Shown: piece by piece, positions 1 through 16,067 of the stretch
Position numbering within the stretch: the first letter of the stretch is position 1
How the letters are laid out: every line of letters begins with the position of its first letter
NCBI RefSeq assembly: GCF_964355755.1
Contig: NC_092677.1
Location: 19,004,101 to 19,068,100 of the forward strand
DNA from: Antedon mediterranea
Lineage: Eukaryota > Echinodermata > Crinoidea > Comatulida > Antedonidae
Length of the DNA stretch: 64,000 bases
Reading direction: 5' to 3'
The notes under the pieces: generated by a model
Databases searched by the model: none
What the model saw: only the letters and a program-made list of their open reading frames with translations
Told to the model about the DNA's origin: nothing
Position numbers and translations under genes: made by a program

Positions 1-434
1 GGCCTATACATTTACCACAGTTAGTGCATGGACCTCTAATTTATAGGTCCATGGTTAGTGTACTACAGTATATTAACATATCCTCTATGATGATGATATA
101 GCCACACATACTGTAGGTAACCAGCCACGGCTTTCAATTGTTGTCCTTTGTACGAATCGTCTGTGCCCCAGCTCGCGTCAACGTCAAGTTACATCCAGGG
201 ACCAAAATGTGTTTGACTTGATCGTTGTACTTTTCTTTTGTTTAATCTCGGGCGACAATTACAACTGAATGGAAAAAACAGGTCATTTCGAGCGGCGGCA
301 AAGTTATAACATTAAATGCACTTTATTTAAAGTTTATATAGGCCTATTAACATTGAACTTAGAATTTTGATTATAGCATTCAATTTTCTTTCAATTCTTT
401 TGTTGATCATATTGGTTTTGTATTTTTTAAACAG
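1..434. other. Upstream AHCY intron or 5' flank, no exon seen
   Basis: No coding exon is recognised here. The AHCY coding region enters at 435 through a splice acceptor (TTTTTTAAACAG). This stretch is therefore the 3' part of an intron, and the exon with the start codon and about nine residues lies before the window. It is AT-rich with no clear promoter signal. Confidence 0.6.
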
Positions 435-4645
<4,211 letters not shown>

Positions 4646-4738
4646 GAACGTGAACACACATTGATATAATATAATTTCCTTTATAATAACGTAACAATAT
4701 AGTATAATAATGTGTCCTGATTTGCCGTTTTCGATTAC

Positions 4739-7269
4739 TTTCTCTCACTCTGTTGCTTTAAATTGTCAAGAAATTGAAATCATAATGTGGCTTAATACAA
4801 TATTTGCATTAGTTATCCGCATATAACGGATAAATGTATTGAAAGTGGGTTTTAGATATCAATTATCAGACGTGTCCAAGGGTCGCTATCTTACCAGACC
4901 TGACATAAATTATTACAATGGCGTAAACAAACCGTAAATATGAATAGTATATTATCAGAGGGAAGAGTGAAATTCTAAAATAAAAATTAATTGCACTCTT
5001 CCTCGACTATCCCTGATAGTAGGGCCTTGTCGACTTGCCAGATGCGGGCAGAAAATAGATCGTACATTTTAATAATTATCGATTTATAATTGCCCCTATG
5101 TTTCATAATTGTTAGGATTTTTATTGTGCTACACTATTTTGTTGAAAATAAGCATTTTCTTATCAGTGGTGGATAGTTCAAATGACACAGTGAAATCCCT
5201 ATTGTACATAAATGTTGTAGAGAGGCATTTTTAAACAATTGGAAAAAAATAAACATTGTCGTAAAAAATATTATCAGATTACTAAATATAGATAATATAA
5301 CTTAAATGTTACGTTTTGTGCTATAGCAAAAATTATCCACTTTCTAGGGATTCACCGGATCTGGTAATACATTGGTTAAACTACGTTGTTTATAATTATA
5401 ACCATGGTGATATCTTGATACTTAAATGTGTTTTTTGCTGCCAAATAGCACTTAAATTAATATGTATATTGCAGTTGAAATGTTTGACACTAAAGAAATA
5501 TAAAAAAGCATTATAAAAACTGCTACCAAGTGGTGATTAAATATACAATATATGTTTTTTGTTCCTTTTTAAACATTTTGTTTAAAAACCCCTATTTCCA
5601 CGACCGGTCGGTCGATAGTCACTAACTTGTATATGGCCTTGTCTTGATATCAGTTTCATCTAGCTAAGTTAATTTTTCACAGAATATTCCTTATGGCCAG
5701 GAATCGATGTGGTTATGTTTTCACGGTGCGCAATAAAAAATTACGCGGTCTACGCACGATTTAACGAAATCACGTTTGTAATCATATCTTCACAAGCAAG
5801 AATCACAATTAAATAAAAGTTGGTACTCATAAATATTAGGGCATAAATGGCAATACAATTACATGCGTAGCGCATGTAACGCATGCGTACGCGCGCTTAC
5901 AATTTTCAAAATTGTTTTCGATGAAATAAGGCAACATTTCAGGCAATTTTAGGCGTTTAAAAAATTGCCCTGAGTGCGCAGATTTTTGCACGCGCACTGC
6001 GCGTTAATGTTAATGCACTCTTTTTGCCCGATTTATGTTTTTCAACCTTTCTTTAATAATATCATCATATTAGATTCACTTTTCAACTCGAAATTACGTC
6101 ATACGAGCACGTCAAAAGTGACAGGCTACGCACGTGTACATTTAAAAAAATAAAAATGTTTTTTCAACTTTTTCAACATTTTTAAACATGTTCAGCAATT
6201 TCGGTTGGTTGGTCCGTCAGTAGGTCGGTCGGTTGGTCGGTAAACACTAACTTGAGCACGCGACTGCAGCCTTATGGCCTTGTTTCATATAGAAATGCAT
6301 TATGGTGAAAACAATTCTTTCAACCTTTTACTAATTCTGAACATATCTTTCCTGTACTATTCATCAACAACAGCAACAGTCATCCTCCAAGCACAGGAAC
6401 ATAACACAAAAGTATGTGCAACATCAAAACAGTACAATTACATTGAAATCCCTTCACCATGCCTTCAACAAACACTGCATTTAGCCAAAGTAATTATATT
6501 AATTAATTATTGCTAACACCTTCATCTTTTAATTATTGTGTAGCGGCACAACATCTATAAATGTACAGGTAGCCCTTTCATCTGGGCCAGACGCAAAACA
6601 TGGCATCTATCTCTAGTTCCGAACAACTTTGGATGTCGTTGGTCGGTAAAGGGCCTAATCCTATTTTCCTCAGTTTAGAGTTAAGCTTGACGAGGATACC
6701 TTTGTTAATATCACCATTGATTATTATTATTATTATTATTATTGTTATTATTAGTGTTATTATTATTGTTATTATTATTATTATTATTAAGGAATAGAAG
6801 GATATACATCGACGGTGACATATCAAACGATTTTCCAACGCGCTTGGCTTTACTTTGTGAGAAATAACCCAATATTTTTAATTATAGATTCTGTAATTCC
6901 CAATTTTAATGTCCTTTTATAGGTTACGGTATATCTATAGAAATTTGAATAAATTATCAGATCGTTGTGAATTGTAATCTTTGCAACAGATTACTCCTCT
7001 CTTATTTTGAAGCTCCTCTTTCATTTTTTTACTCGGGGAGGCGTTTATTCAAAGCGGGCGTTTATTCGAATAAATACGGTACTTAACTTTTCATGACGTC
7101 TAATGGAAACGAGGCTTAAAAAGTTAACAAATCACTGTAGCCCCAATTAAATTCACCGGTGATTAAATTAACACCTTAAAACATCACAAGATACAGTTAA
7201 AAATGCGAATTATTTCAAATATAACCAGTGCCTTGTTCCCACAATGTAAAATAGGGAGTGACCCCTTAG
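4739..7269. repeat. Tandem duplication, copy 1
   Basis: It starts TTTCTCTCACTCTG about 94 bases after the AHCY stop and ends AGTGACCCCTTAG. Copy 2 follows head-to-tail. Copy 1 holds an ACCGGTCGGTCG-containing stretch (about 5554-5640), a GGTCGGT-rich run (about 6205-6250) and about 320 bases near 6850-7170 that copy 2 lacks. An 80-codon ORF at 6274-6516 exists in both copies, but nothing besides the duplication supports it as a gene. AHCY 3' UTR and poly(A) sites may extend into it. Confidence 0.9.
6720..6789. repeat. (TTA)n / (ATT)n microsatellite
   Basis: An uninterrupted-to-imperfect ATT/GTT trinucleotide run. It is much shorter in duplication copy 2 (about 9224-9249), consistent with slippage after the duplication. 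It creates poly-Ile ORFs that are not genes. Confidence 0.95.
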
Positions 7270-7339
7270 TTTCTCTCACTCTGTTGCTTTAAATTGTCAA
7301 TAAATTGAAATCATAATGTGGCTTAATACAATATTTGCA

Positions 7340-7370
7340 TTAGTTATCCGCATATAACGGATAACTCCTT
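7340..7370 (+). mobile_element. 5'-end fragment of the TTATCCGC Helentron-like family
   Basis: TTAGTTATCCGC, a short loop, then CGGATAACTCCTT matches the left ends, in element orientation, of the elements at 47697-48118 and 61767-63231. A shorter version is in copy 1 at 4809. It looks like a solo terminal fragment carried in the duplication. Confidence 0.5.
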
Positions 7371-7971
7371 AGGCCTATCTTACCCTTGGATTTTTTTTCA
7401 TTTTGTACAAAGTAAACAAATGTGTTGAAAGTGGGTTTTAGATATCAATTATCAGACGTGTCCAAGGGTCGCTATCTTACCAGACCAGACACAAATTATT
7501 ACAATGGCGTAAACAAACCGTAAATATGAATAGTATATTATCAGAGGGAAGAGTGAAATTCTAAAATAAAAATTAATTGCACTCTTCCTCGACTATCCCT
7601 GATAGTAGGGCCTTGTCGACTTGCCAGATGCGGACAGAAAATTGATCGTAGGCCTACATTTTAATAATTATCGATTTATAATTGCCCCTATGTTTCATAA
7701 TTGTTAGGATTTTTATTGTGCTACACTATTTTGTTGAAAATAAGCATTTTCTTATCAGTGGTGGATAGTTCAAATGACACAGTGAAATCCCTATTGTACA
7801 CAATGTTGTAGAGAGGCATTTTTAAACAATTGGAAAAAAATAAACATTGTCGTAAAAAATATTATCAGATTACTAAATATAGATAATATAACTTAAATGT
7901 TACGTTTTGTGCTATAGCAAAAATTATCCACTTTCTAGGGATTCACCGGATCTGGTAATACATTGGTTAAA

Positions 7972-8005
7972 CCAGGGAGTTGTTATTAACAACTCCCTGG
8001 TTAAA
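7972..8005. repeat. 34-base foldback insertion
   Basis: AACCAGGGAGTTGTT and its exact reverse complement flank a 3-base spacer. Compared with copy 1 the insert is bordered by a repeated GGTTAAA, as expected for a target duplication or templated repair. Confidence 0.8.
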
Positions 8006-9502
8006 CTACGTTGTTTATTATAACCATGGTGATATCTTGATACTTAAATGTGTTTTGCTGCCAAATAGCACTTAAATTAATATGTATATTGCAGTTGAAA
8101 TGTTTGACACTAAAGAAATATAAAAAGCATTATAAAAACTGCTATCAAGTGGTGATTAGATATACAATATATGTCTTGATATCAGTTTCATCTAGCTAAG
8201 TTAATTTTTCACAGAACATTCCTTATGGCCAGGAATCGATGTGGTTATGTTTTCACGGTGCACAATAAAAAATTACGCGGTCTACGCACGATTTAACGAA
8301 ATCACGTTTGTAATCATATCTTCACAAGCAAGAATCACAATTAAATAAAATTTGGTACTCATAAATATTAGGGCATAAATGGCAATACAATTACATGCGT
8401 AGCGCATGTAACGCATGCGTACGCGTGCTTACAATTTTCAAAATTGTTTTCGATGAAATAAGACAACATTTCAGGCAATTTTAAGCGTTTAAAAAATTGC
8501 TCTGAGTGCGCAGATTTTTGCATGCGCACTGCGCGTTAATGTTAATGCACTCTTTTTGCCCGATTTATGTTTTTCAACCTTTCTTTAATAATATCATCAT
8601 ATTAGATTCACTTTTCAACTCGAAATTACGTCATACGAGCACGTCAAAAGTGACAGGCTACGCACGTGTACATTTAAAAAAATAAAAATGTTTTTTCAAC
8701 TTTTTCAACATTTTTAAACATGTTCAGCAATTTCGGTCGGTTGGTCCGTCAGTAGGAGCACGCGACTGCAGCCTTATGGCCTTGTTTCATATAGAAATGC
8801 ATTATGGTGAAAACAATTCTTTCAACCTTTTACTAATTCTGAACATATCTTTCCTGTACTATTCATCAACAAAAGCAACAGTCATCCTCCAAGCACAGGA
8901 ACATAACACAAAAGTATGTGCAACATCAAAACAGTACAATTACATTGAAATCCCTTCACCATGCCTTCAACAAACACTGCATTTAGCCAAAGTAATTATA
9001 TTTATTAATTATTGCTAACACCTTCATCTTTTAATTATTGTGTAGCGGCACAACATCTATAAATTTACAGGTAGCCCCTTTCATCTGGCCAGACGCAAAA
9101 CATGGCATCTATCTCTAGTTCCGACAACTTTGGATATCGTTGGTCGGTAAAGAGCCTAATCCTATTTTCCTCAGTTTAGAGTTAAGCTTGACGAGGATAC
9201 CTTTTTTAATATTACCATTGATTATTATTATTATTATAATTATTATTAAGGAATAGAAGGATATACATCGACGGTGACATATCAAACGATTTTCCAACGC
9301 GCTTGGCTTTTTTAACACCTTAAAACATCACAAGATACAGTTAAAAATGCGAATTATTTCAAATATAACCAGTGCCTTGTCCCCACAATGTAAAATAGGG
9401 AGTGACCCCTTAGAGAAAGTGAGAGAATGATAAATTATGACAGATTAAAAGAATTAAAAAAAGATAAATGTCCTTCTCTGGGACTGGATAGGCCACCCGT
9501 AT

Positions 9503-9960
9503 TGGTTATCCGCAATAAAATTGTTGATATTGTCTATAGTAATTTGTCATAGATCAATGACATTTAAAAGAGCGCGCATCCATATTCTACGTATCCAAAT
9601 TTCTTTAACACGTTAATATGTTGTTGATCATATAATTCCCTTCCAAAATTGCTATATACGTGTTTAATTTTGATGACGTAATCATGTCAACAATATTGGA
9701 ATAAAAGGCGGGTCCCGTTATTTTCACTTTTCTGCACTGTATGTAGTATGTATAATGCAGTATAGGCCTATAATATATAGTGTATACCGTACTGTATATA
9801 TTTAGACACAAAATAGAGGGCACACTAACATTTTATTTTCTTTAGGTTACATTGGCATAATCGTTTTTCTGTGCGCAATATTCTAACGTATAACGTGTAC
9901 GTGGTGTTTGTGCGACGGCAGATAACCTAACTCGTCCATAGTGAACGAGTTCAAATCTAG
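9503..9960 (+). mobile_element. Non-autonomous Helentron-like element (TTATCCGC family)
   Basis: The left end is GGTTATCCGC. The right end has the inverted GCAGATAACC followed by a hairpin (AACTCGT...ACGAGTT), then CAAATCTAG with T next to it. The inside shares GCGGGTCCCGT-TA-TTTTCAC and the GTGCGCAATATT tail with family members at 47697, 50480 and 61767. No coding capacity. Confidence 0.6.
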
Positions 9961-10938
9961 TTAAAGATGGTATTAATAAATAAATAAGTAAACACGGTAT
10001 GTCACGCACGTCGACCTCGGTGTAAGCTTGTCATCGTGCACGTCAACTTTGGTGGAAGCGTGCACGTCAACCCGTGGTACTAATAATGTGCTGTATACAA
10101 ATAATAAATGGTTATGAGTGGAATGGAATCTATATTATAAGTGAGAGAGTTTCTATGTTTGTACGTTTGTGTGTTTGTTTGTTATACACTAACACTTGTT
10201 GTTACTGCACATAACCTTACATTATTAAGTATCAAAATGACCGCAATTGTACCCGGAAAGTTCTAAACTACATTTGAACATCATCCGCCATCTAGGATCC
10301 GAGTTAGGGGCCAAAATGTGTTCAAAATGGCCCACTTTTCCCCACTTTCGATTTGTTTGTTATACAAATGTATGTTTCTACACGTAACCATACCTATGGG
10401 GTATCAAAATGACCGCTATTTGTACCGGGAAGTAATACTGTTTGACAGGATGGTGGGAATTTTTGCTTAGGATATGGGTAGTAAGCTATCAAACTGACCA
10501 TAATTTTAATAGTAAATTGTAAAAGTATTTTAAATATCTCTGGGAAGGGGTTGGGAGTTTGGTGTGGGGTCGTAGTTTCAACACAACCAAAACTGTACTG
10601 GAAATGTACTATACAAACTATGTACTATGAAAACTGCCAATGTTTTTTGCTTCCTTATATCAATACAAATCAATTTTTTGCTGTTGGCCGAAAAATAAAT
10701 GATGCAGGTGAACCCTTTCTGGCTCCCCAACTATTAGCTTTCCTTATATATCACTGTTACGACCACTTTTGGCCTAGGCCGAAATACCTAAATAAATAGC
10801 AACAACGAGGCTTGGAACAAACAATAGTCGACGCTCAGAGTATTATGCAAAGAGCACGAGCTCCATTTATTTCCTTTCACGAAGCACAAAATACATAACA
10901 ACACAATTATAGATACGTATGATACCGAGTGGTTGGTT
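9961..10938. other. Non-genic; diverged direct repeat
   Basis: No gene recognised. Two diverged direct copies (about 10176-10262 and 10350-10430) share TTTGTTTGTTATACA and AGTATCAAAATGACCGC then a CCGG-AAGT block. This is probably an old interspersed repeat. GTGCACGTCAAC is repeated near 10035-10075. Confidence 0.5.
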
Positions 10939-10947
10939 TGCCTGGCC

Positions 10948-11822
10948 GCGATTTTTTTTTTCGTACATAAGTTGGGGACCCCCTCATGAAACGTCACAAA
11001 ATAAACATGAATAATTCATCAGTTAAATTTTCTTGTTCCGTGTGCACCCAAGCGTATAGCAACAAGAAGTGATTACACAAGTGCGGTACGATTCTAGGCC
11101 TATCTCCGCTGTTGTTGCGGCGTGCAATTTCATAGAAGAATAGCGGCGTTTTGTGTGGATTGTCGAAATAATCAGCCTTTAGTTTATGGTGTTTTTAATA
11201 TAATTTATTACTAAAGAATTACGTGTTAAAATTATAGTTTCTATTAATACTATTAGGCCTAATTTAGTCTCTAAACCCATGTCTATTCTAGTAGTAGCTG
11301 TGTGGATGTGTGTGACGTGTATGTGTTAGGTATGACCAAAGATAGTGTAACTATCCGAGTAATAAGTCAGCAAAATTAAACAATAAACATTACACAAAAA
11401 TACATTTTTTATTCTCGTGGGTCAAATCTTCCCATCTCATGTGTTCATGTCGCGCATTTTTAAAGTTCCTTTGAGTACATGCATATTTGTTTGATAATAA
11501 AAGCAGAATTAAAAAATTACAGTACACAAATTATACACATTCTTTATTCTTGTGGGTCTAAGCTTTCTTTGGGCTACGTCCAATGAATTACTACTTAGTT
11601 TAATGTCTTGCCTAGCTGTCGATTAGCCTCGACTCGACACATTTTGCATAGTGGTGTGTGTAGGCCTACTGTAGAAAGTATCGTATCGCAGTTGTGTAAT
11701 CACTTCTTGTTGCTATACGCTTGGGTGCACACGGAACAACAAATTTAACTGATGAATTATTCATGTTTATTTTGTGACGTTTCATGAGGGGTCCCCAACT
11801 TATGTACGAAAAAAAAAATCGC
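10948..11822. mobile_element. Mutator-type MITE with 9-bp target duplication
   Basis: Inverted arms of about 150 bp begin GCGATTTTTTTTTTCGTAC and end AAAAATCGC. The direct repeat TGCCTGGCC flanks both sides (10939-10947 and 11823-11831). A perfect 9-bp duplication plus long TIRs starting with G is the Mutator-superfamily hallmark. The 875-bp body has no transposase, so it is non-autonomous. Confidence 0.85.
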
Positions 11823-11831
11823 TGCCTGGCC

Positions 11832-12051
11832 ATCTGTACACATCACAACCTCCCCATTCTTATCGTCCTGCCTCGCTTCCAGTCTCAATAATTCAGTTAA
11901 AAACGAACGTAAGTCCAAAAACTCCCTCTAGCGGACAAACTGCATAGACCTATCTTTATTCTAAAACAACTGCATTCCTCTGCTAGTTTTAAACGGACCC
12001 CGATAACATAAACATAAACGTTTCCTGATGTACTGTAGGCTTTCTTAGGCT
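11832..12051. other. Short non-genic spacer
   Basis: Ordinary sequence between the MULE-type MITE and the Helentron unit array. Nothing recognised. Confidence 0.6.
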
Positions 12052-12395
12052 CTTTTTACTCGGGGGTACCCGAGTCTAGGACTTACTCATTTTCTCCTCC
12101 TCTTCCTCCATCTGGACACTATTGAGTAAAAAGTGCGATATTTAAAGTACTACTCCTCCCTTATTAGTTGTAGTATTGAGCTGGGATTTGGCATGAATAT
12201 ACTACAAGGACATGTCCTCAAATCTATAGAGCCGCCGGATTTTTAAATTTCAAACCGGATGCAGCCATATGACGTCTCGAAGATGGTACCATATAGCCGT
12301 ATTTGGTAGGTTATTGATGTGTATGTGACGTCACATCCCGTCTTATGACGTCATTACAGCTTCATTTGCTGTACCCCGAGTATCGCACACTCGTG
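12052..12395 (+). mobile_element. Helentron-like ~340-bp unit 1 (HINE)
   Basis: It starts CTTTTTACTCGGGGGTACC and ends GTACCCCGAGTA followed by the small hairpin GCAC-ACTC-GTGC, then runs straight into unit 2. A terminal inverted repeat paired with a subterminal 3' one and a 3' palindrome is the structure of non-autonomous Helentrons. The orientation shown assumes that reading. No ORF. Confidence 0.65.
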
Positions 12396-12735
12396 CTTTT
12401 TACTCGGGGTACCCGAGTCTAGGACTTACTCATTTTCTCCTCTTCCTCCATCTGGACACTATTGAGTAAAAAGTGCGATTTTTAAAGTACTACTCCTCCC
12501 TTATTAGTTGTAGTATTGAGCTGGGATTTGGCATGAATATACTACAGGGACATGTCCTCAAATCTATAGAGCCGCCGGATTTTTAAATTTCAAACCGGAT
12601 GCAGCCATATGACGTCTCGAAGATGGTACCATATAGCCGTATTTGGTAGGTTATTGATGTGTATGTGACGTCACATCCCGTCTTATGACGTCATTACAGC
12701 TTCATTTGCTGTACCCCGAGTATCGCACATTCGTG
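12396..12735 (+). mobile_element. Helentron-like ~340-bp unit 2
   Basis: Nearly identical to unit 1, with a few substitutions, a 3-base difference in the TCC/CTC run, and GCACATTCGTGC in the 3' hairpin. Head-to-tail with units 1 and 3. Confidence 0.7.
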
Positions 12736-15700
12736 CTTTTTACTCGGGGTACCCGAGTCTAGGACTTACTCATTTTCTCCTCCTCTTCCTCCATCTGGAC
12801 ACTATTGAGTAAAAAGTGCGATTTTTAAAGTACTACTCCTCCCTTATTAGTTGTAGTCCAGTCCCTAAGGGGAAATGATGTTACCATAGTGGATACAAGT
12901 GTGCCCTTTGGCATGTTGATAGAACATGATATGGAGATACCAAAACAAAGTTACTGGAAATCTGATTTGACCTCTGTGACCTCTGACCTCAATTTTTATA
13001 TTTCTATCTTAAACAGCCATATCTCCGCAACGGGTTTGACAATTGAAATGATATTGGTGTCAAATAGATCAGAGGGTACATATTTATATTCGCTCTAATA
13101 GAACTTTTTTCAAAAAAACGACTGGAAATGTAATTTCTCAATGTTTTGACCTTTGACCTCGGCTTACTATATCTCAATAACTACTGGTCAAAATTTCTTG
13201 AAATTTGTTTCAAATTGTTAAGAGCATACATATTTATATATACTCTAATTAAACATGTTCTTCCAAATCCACAGGAAATGTCATTTACTGACCTTTGACC
13301 TTTAATGTTTAAATATGTCTGTATCTCTGTAACAAAATGTCATAAACAGTTCAACTTGGTGTCAAAATGTTCAAAATGTAAACATTTATATTAGCTCTAA
13401 TAGAAGATGTTATCATATTTTTACTGGAAATGCCAGTTTGAGGTATGACCAGGATATACTGTTAAGCGTGCGTGTGTCATACTTATAATAATATACCTAA
13501 AATATAGATTTAATGGACCAGAACTACATTCAATATCCTATTTAGCCTTTTACAATTTTCTTAAAACTTAATGTTTAATTTAATTTCAATATATAATTCC
13601 ATCGCATGGTAGGTCTACACCGTAAGAGCAACACTTAATATCAACAAAAAATTAGATAAACTTAACATAACATTTAAAAAAAAAGAAAGAAAATCAGGAT
13701 CTTAAAGAAAGAAAAGAAGAATTAACACATGCGATTTGATACTCATAAAGCATATGACCTAATTATCAATTAATTGCTTGAAGTATGCTGAAAAAATAAA
13801 ATGTTTGAAACAGTGAGGAAAAAGCGAAGAAAAGAAAAACATATGTTTAAAATATTAGAAATCTGAAAAGGATCAAAGACAAATTAATTACAAAGCTGAT
13901 TTCTTTTCAAGAACATACTGTAGTGGAATATAAAAGGAAAACTTAAAGAAATTAAGAGAAGCAATGATAATTATACTTTAATCCACAAAAACATGACAAA
14001 ACTGACATCAACCATTACCGACCAAACGAACATTATCACATGTACACAAATAATTTACAAAAGTAATCAAAAAATAAAATCAGAGACCGACTAGAAGTAA
14101 ATAAACCAATATATAAGGCTTTATACAGGAGGACCATCTTATACAGTTTGTCAATCAACTAAAATAAAAAGGAAATGAATATCACCAAATCTTTGATTTA
14201 GAGATTATCAGAAAGCATTTGACTCAATAAAACAAGCATTACCATATTAGAGGGAAATATTATACCTCAACAAATATTGATTACGATCGTTTAAGAGAAG
14301 TTAAGGAAGATTAGTAAGACAAGGCGACATTTAAGATCTTCACTGCATTGGAAGAGGTGTTTAATCAAAGAGCTAATCTAAAAAATAGAGTAAATATCAC
14401 TTTAAAGACAAAATAAACAGTTAATTTAACCAAAATCACAGCCTATTTTTTGCTTTGAATTACAGTTTTTTTGGGTAATGCACTATATCATTTTTTTTTC
14501 AATCCAATTTTTGGTGAAACTATTATGTGTGACATTAAAATTGCATATTCAACAAAACTATTTGTCAAAATTATTTTTGTCAGGGGGAAAATAAGTATAT
14601 CTTTAATAGCATGTGATATTATTAGCAAATATTTCAAATGTAGTTTTAAAACTTTCCCATTACAAACAATTGCCATAATTCTGATAACATTACAATACAC
14701 CCATCCTCTGGGACTTATTTTCAAATGTAGCTAAAAACTTTCCAGTACAATTCCGGTCATTTTGATGTGTATAGATGCATGCAGTGGCATTGGAAAAGCG
14801 AGAGAGGGGGAGGTGGTTGGGGTGATGGAGAGACACATATATTTTACATGTTTGTCTACACTATAAACTAGTTTAACAAAAAAGGTGTGATGTGCCCAAA
14901 TATGGTAGTGATATGTCATTCATCGTGTCCATATATGGGCACATCACATTTTTTTGTCGCATAAAAATGTTATAATGTAGACAGAGTTTAACATTTGTGT
15001 AACATGTAACAAAAATATGTGTCTCTCCATCCACCCCAACCCTCTCCCCTCTCTCGATCTCTTTTTATAGATTATTAATTGCTAAATATATGCAAAACGA
15101 TGGGTCATAGCTCAAAATGACATTTCCAATTGAATTCTGACAAAATATTTTGTTAGAGCAAATATAAATGTGTATATTCTAAACAATTTGACACCAAACT
15201 GAACTTTTTAGGACAAATAGTTACCGAGATATTGACATATTCAAACATTAGAGGTCAAGGGTCAAAAAAGCTTAATTTATGGTAATTTTTTGAAAAAAGT
15301 TTCTATTAGACTAAATATTAGATTTATTTTCTTAACATTTTGAGCCCATTCTCAAATCTCTGAGATTGCCTGTTATTGAGATATTAGGCAATCAAGGTCA
15401 AAGGTCAAACTGAAAAATAAAGCTTTTGCGGCCATTTTTGTACAATTATTTTCATTATAGCGAATATAAATATATATCTTCCAAGCATTTTGAAAAAAAA
15501 ATAAATGTAAAATGTCCCTGCGTTGTCAAGATATGGCGATTTTTAGTTATATAATAGAAAAATATAAAAATTGAGGTCAGAGGTCACAGAGGTCAAATCA
15601 GATTTCCAGTAACTTTGTTTTGGCATCTCCACACTATACTCTACCAAACTGCTATACTGAAAAATTTGTATCCAGTCTGGTAACATCCCACCCCTTTTTC

Positions 15701-15945
15701 TCCCCTTAGGGACTGGACTATTGTAGTATTGAGCTGGGATTTGGCATGAATATACTACAGGGACATGTCCTCAAATCTATAGAGCCGGATTTTTAAATTT
15801 CAAACCGGATGCAGCCATATGACGTCTCGAAGATGGTACCATATAGCCGTATTTGGTAGGTTATTGATGTGTATGTGACGTCACATCCCGTCTTAAGACG
15901 TCATTACAGCTTCATTTGCTGTACCCCGAGTATCGCACATTCGTG
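12736..15945 (+). mobile_element. Helentron-like unit 3, split by a foldback transposon
   Basis: Unit sequence runs 12736-12853 and resumes at 15724-15945. The intact neighbours show the empty site TTAGTTGTAGTATTG, which proves a secondary insertion at 12854-15720. Confidence 0.85.
12854..15720. mobile_element. 2.87-kb long-TIR (foldback) transposon, TTG target duplication
   Basis: The ends are TAGTCCAGTCCCTAAGGGG and its exact complement. TTG is duplicated at 12851-12853 and 15721-15723. Arms of about 600 bp (to ~13447 and from ~15110) are themselves built of ~150-bp modules. Each module contains TGACCTTTGACCT-like, TATCTC-like, ACATATTTATAT and ACTGGAAATG motifs. A second, nested inverted repeat lies at about 14795-15055 (GGAGAGACACATAT / ATATGTGTCTCTCC). 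No transposase ORF was found; the superfamily is unclear. Confidence 0.8.
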
Positions 15946-16067
15946 CTTTTTACTCGGGGTACCCGAGTCTAGGACTTACTCATTTTCTCCTCCTCTTCCT
16001 CCATCTGGACACTATTGAGTCTAATAATAGACGCGGATATAAACAGAAGCATGAAACAGAGCGACTT

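Larger units (their letters stand above)
7270..9413. repeat. Tandem duplication, copy 2
   Basis: This is a close copy of 4739-7269 with point differences and indels. Present only here are about 56 bases after CGGATAA (about 7363-7420) and a 34-base hairpin insertion near 7972-8005. Missing here are several segments of copy 1. The homologous 80-codon ORF is at 8776-9018 with two amino-acid changes. Confidence 0.9.

Noticed and set aside
6578-6838. Poly-isoleucine ORFs as membrane peptides
   Set aside because: Derived from the TTA/ATT microsatellite.
6274-9018. Same 80-codon ORF at 6274-6516 and 8776-9018, suggesting a duplicated gene
   Set aside because: Conservation equals that of the surrounding non-coding duplication. 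No domain, signal peptide or codon bias.
14471-14734. 87-codon ORF inside the foldback transposon as a transposase
   Set aside because: AT-rich hydrophobic chance ORF open on both strands. No catalytic motif.
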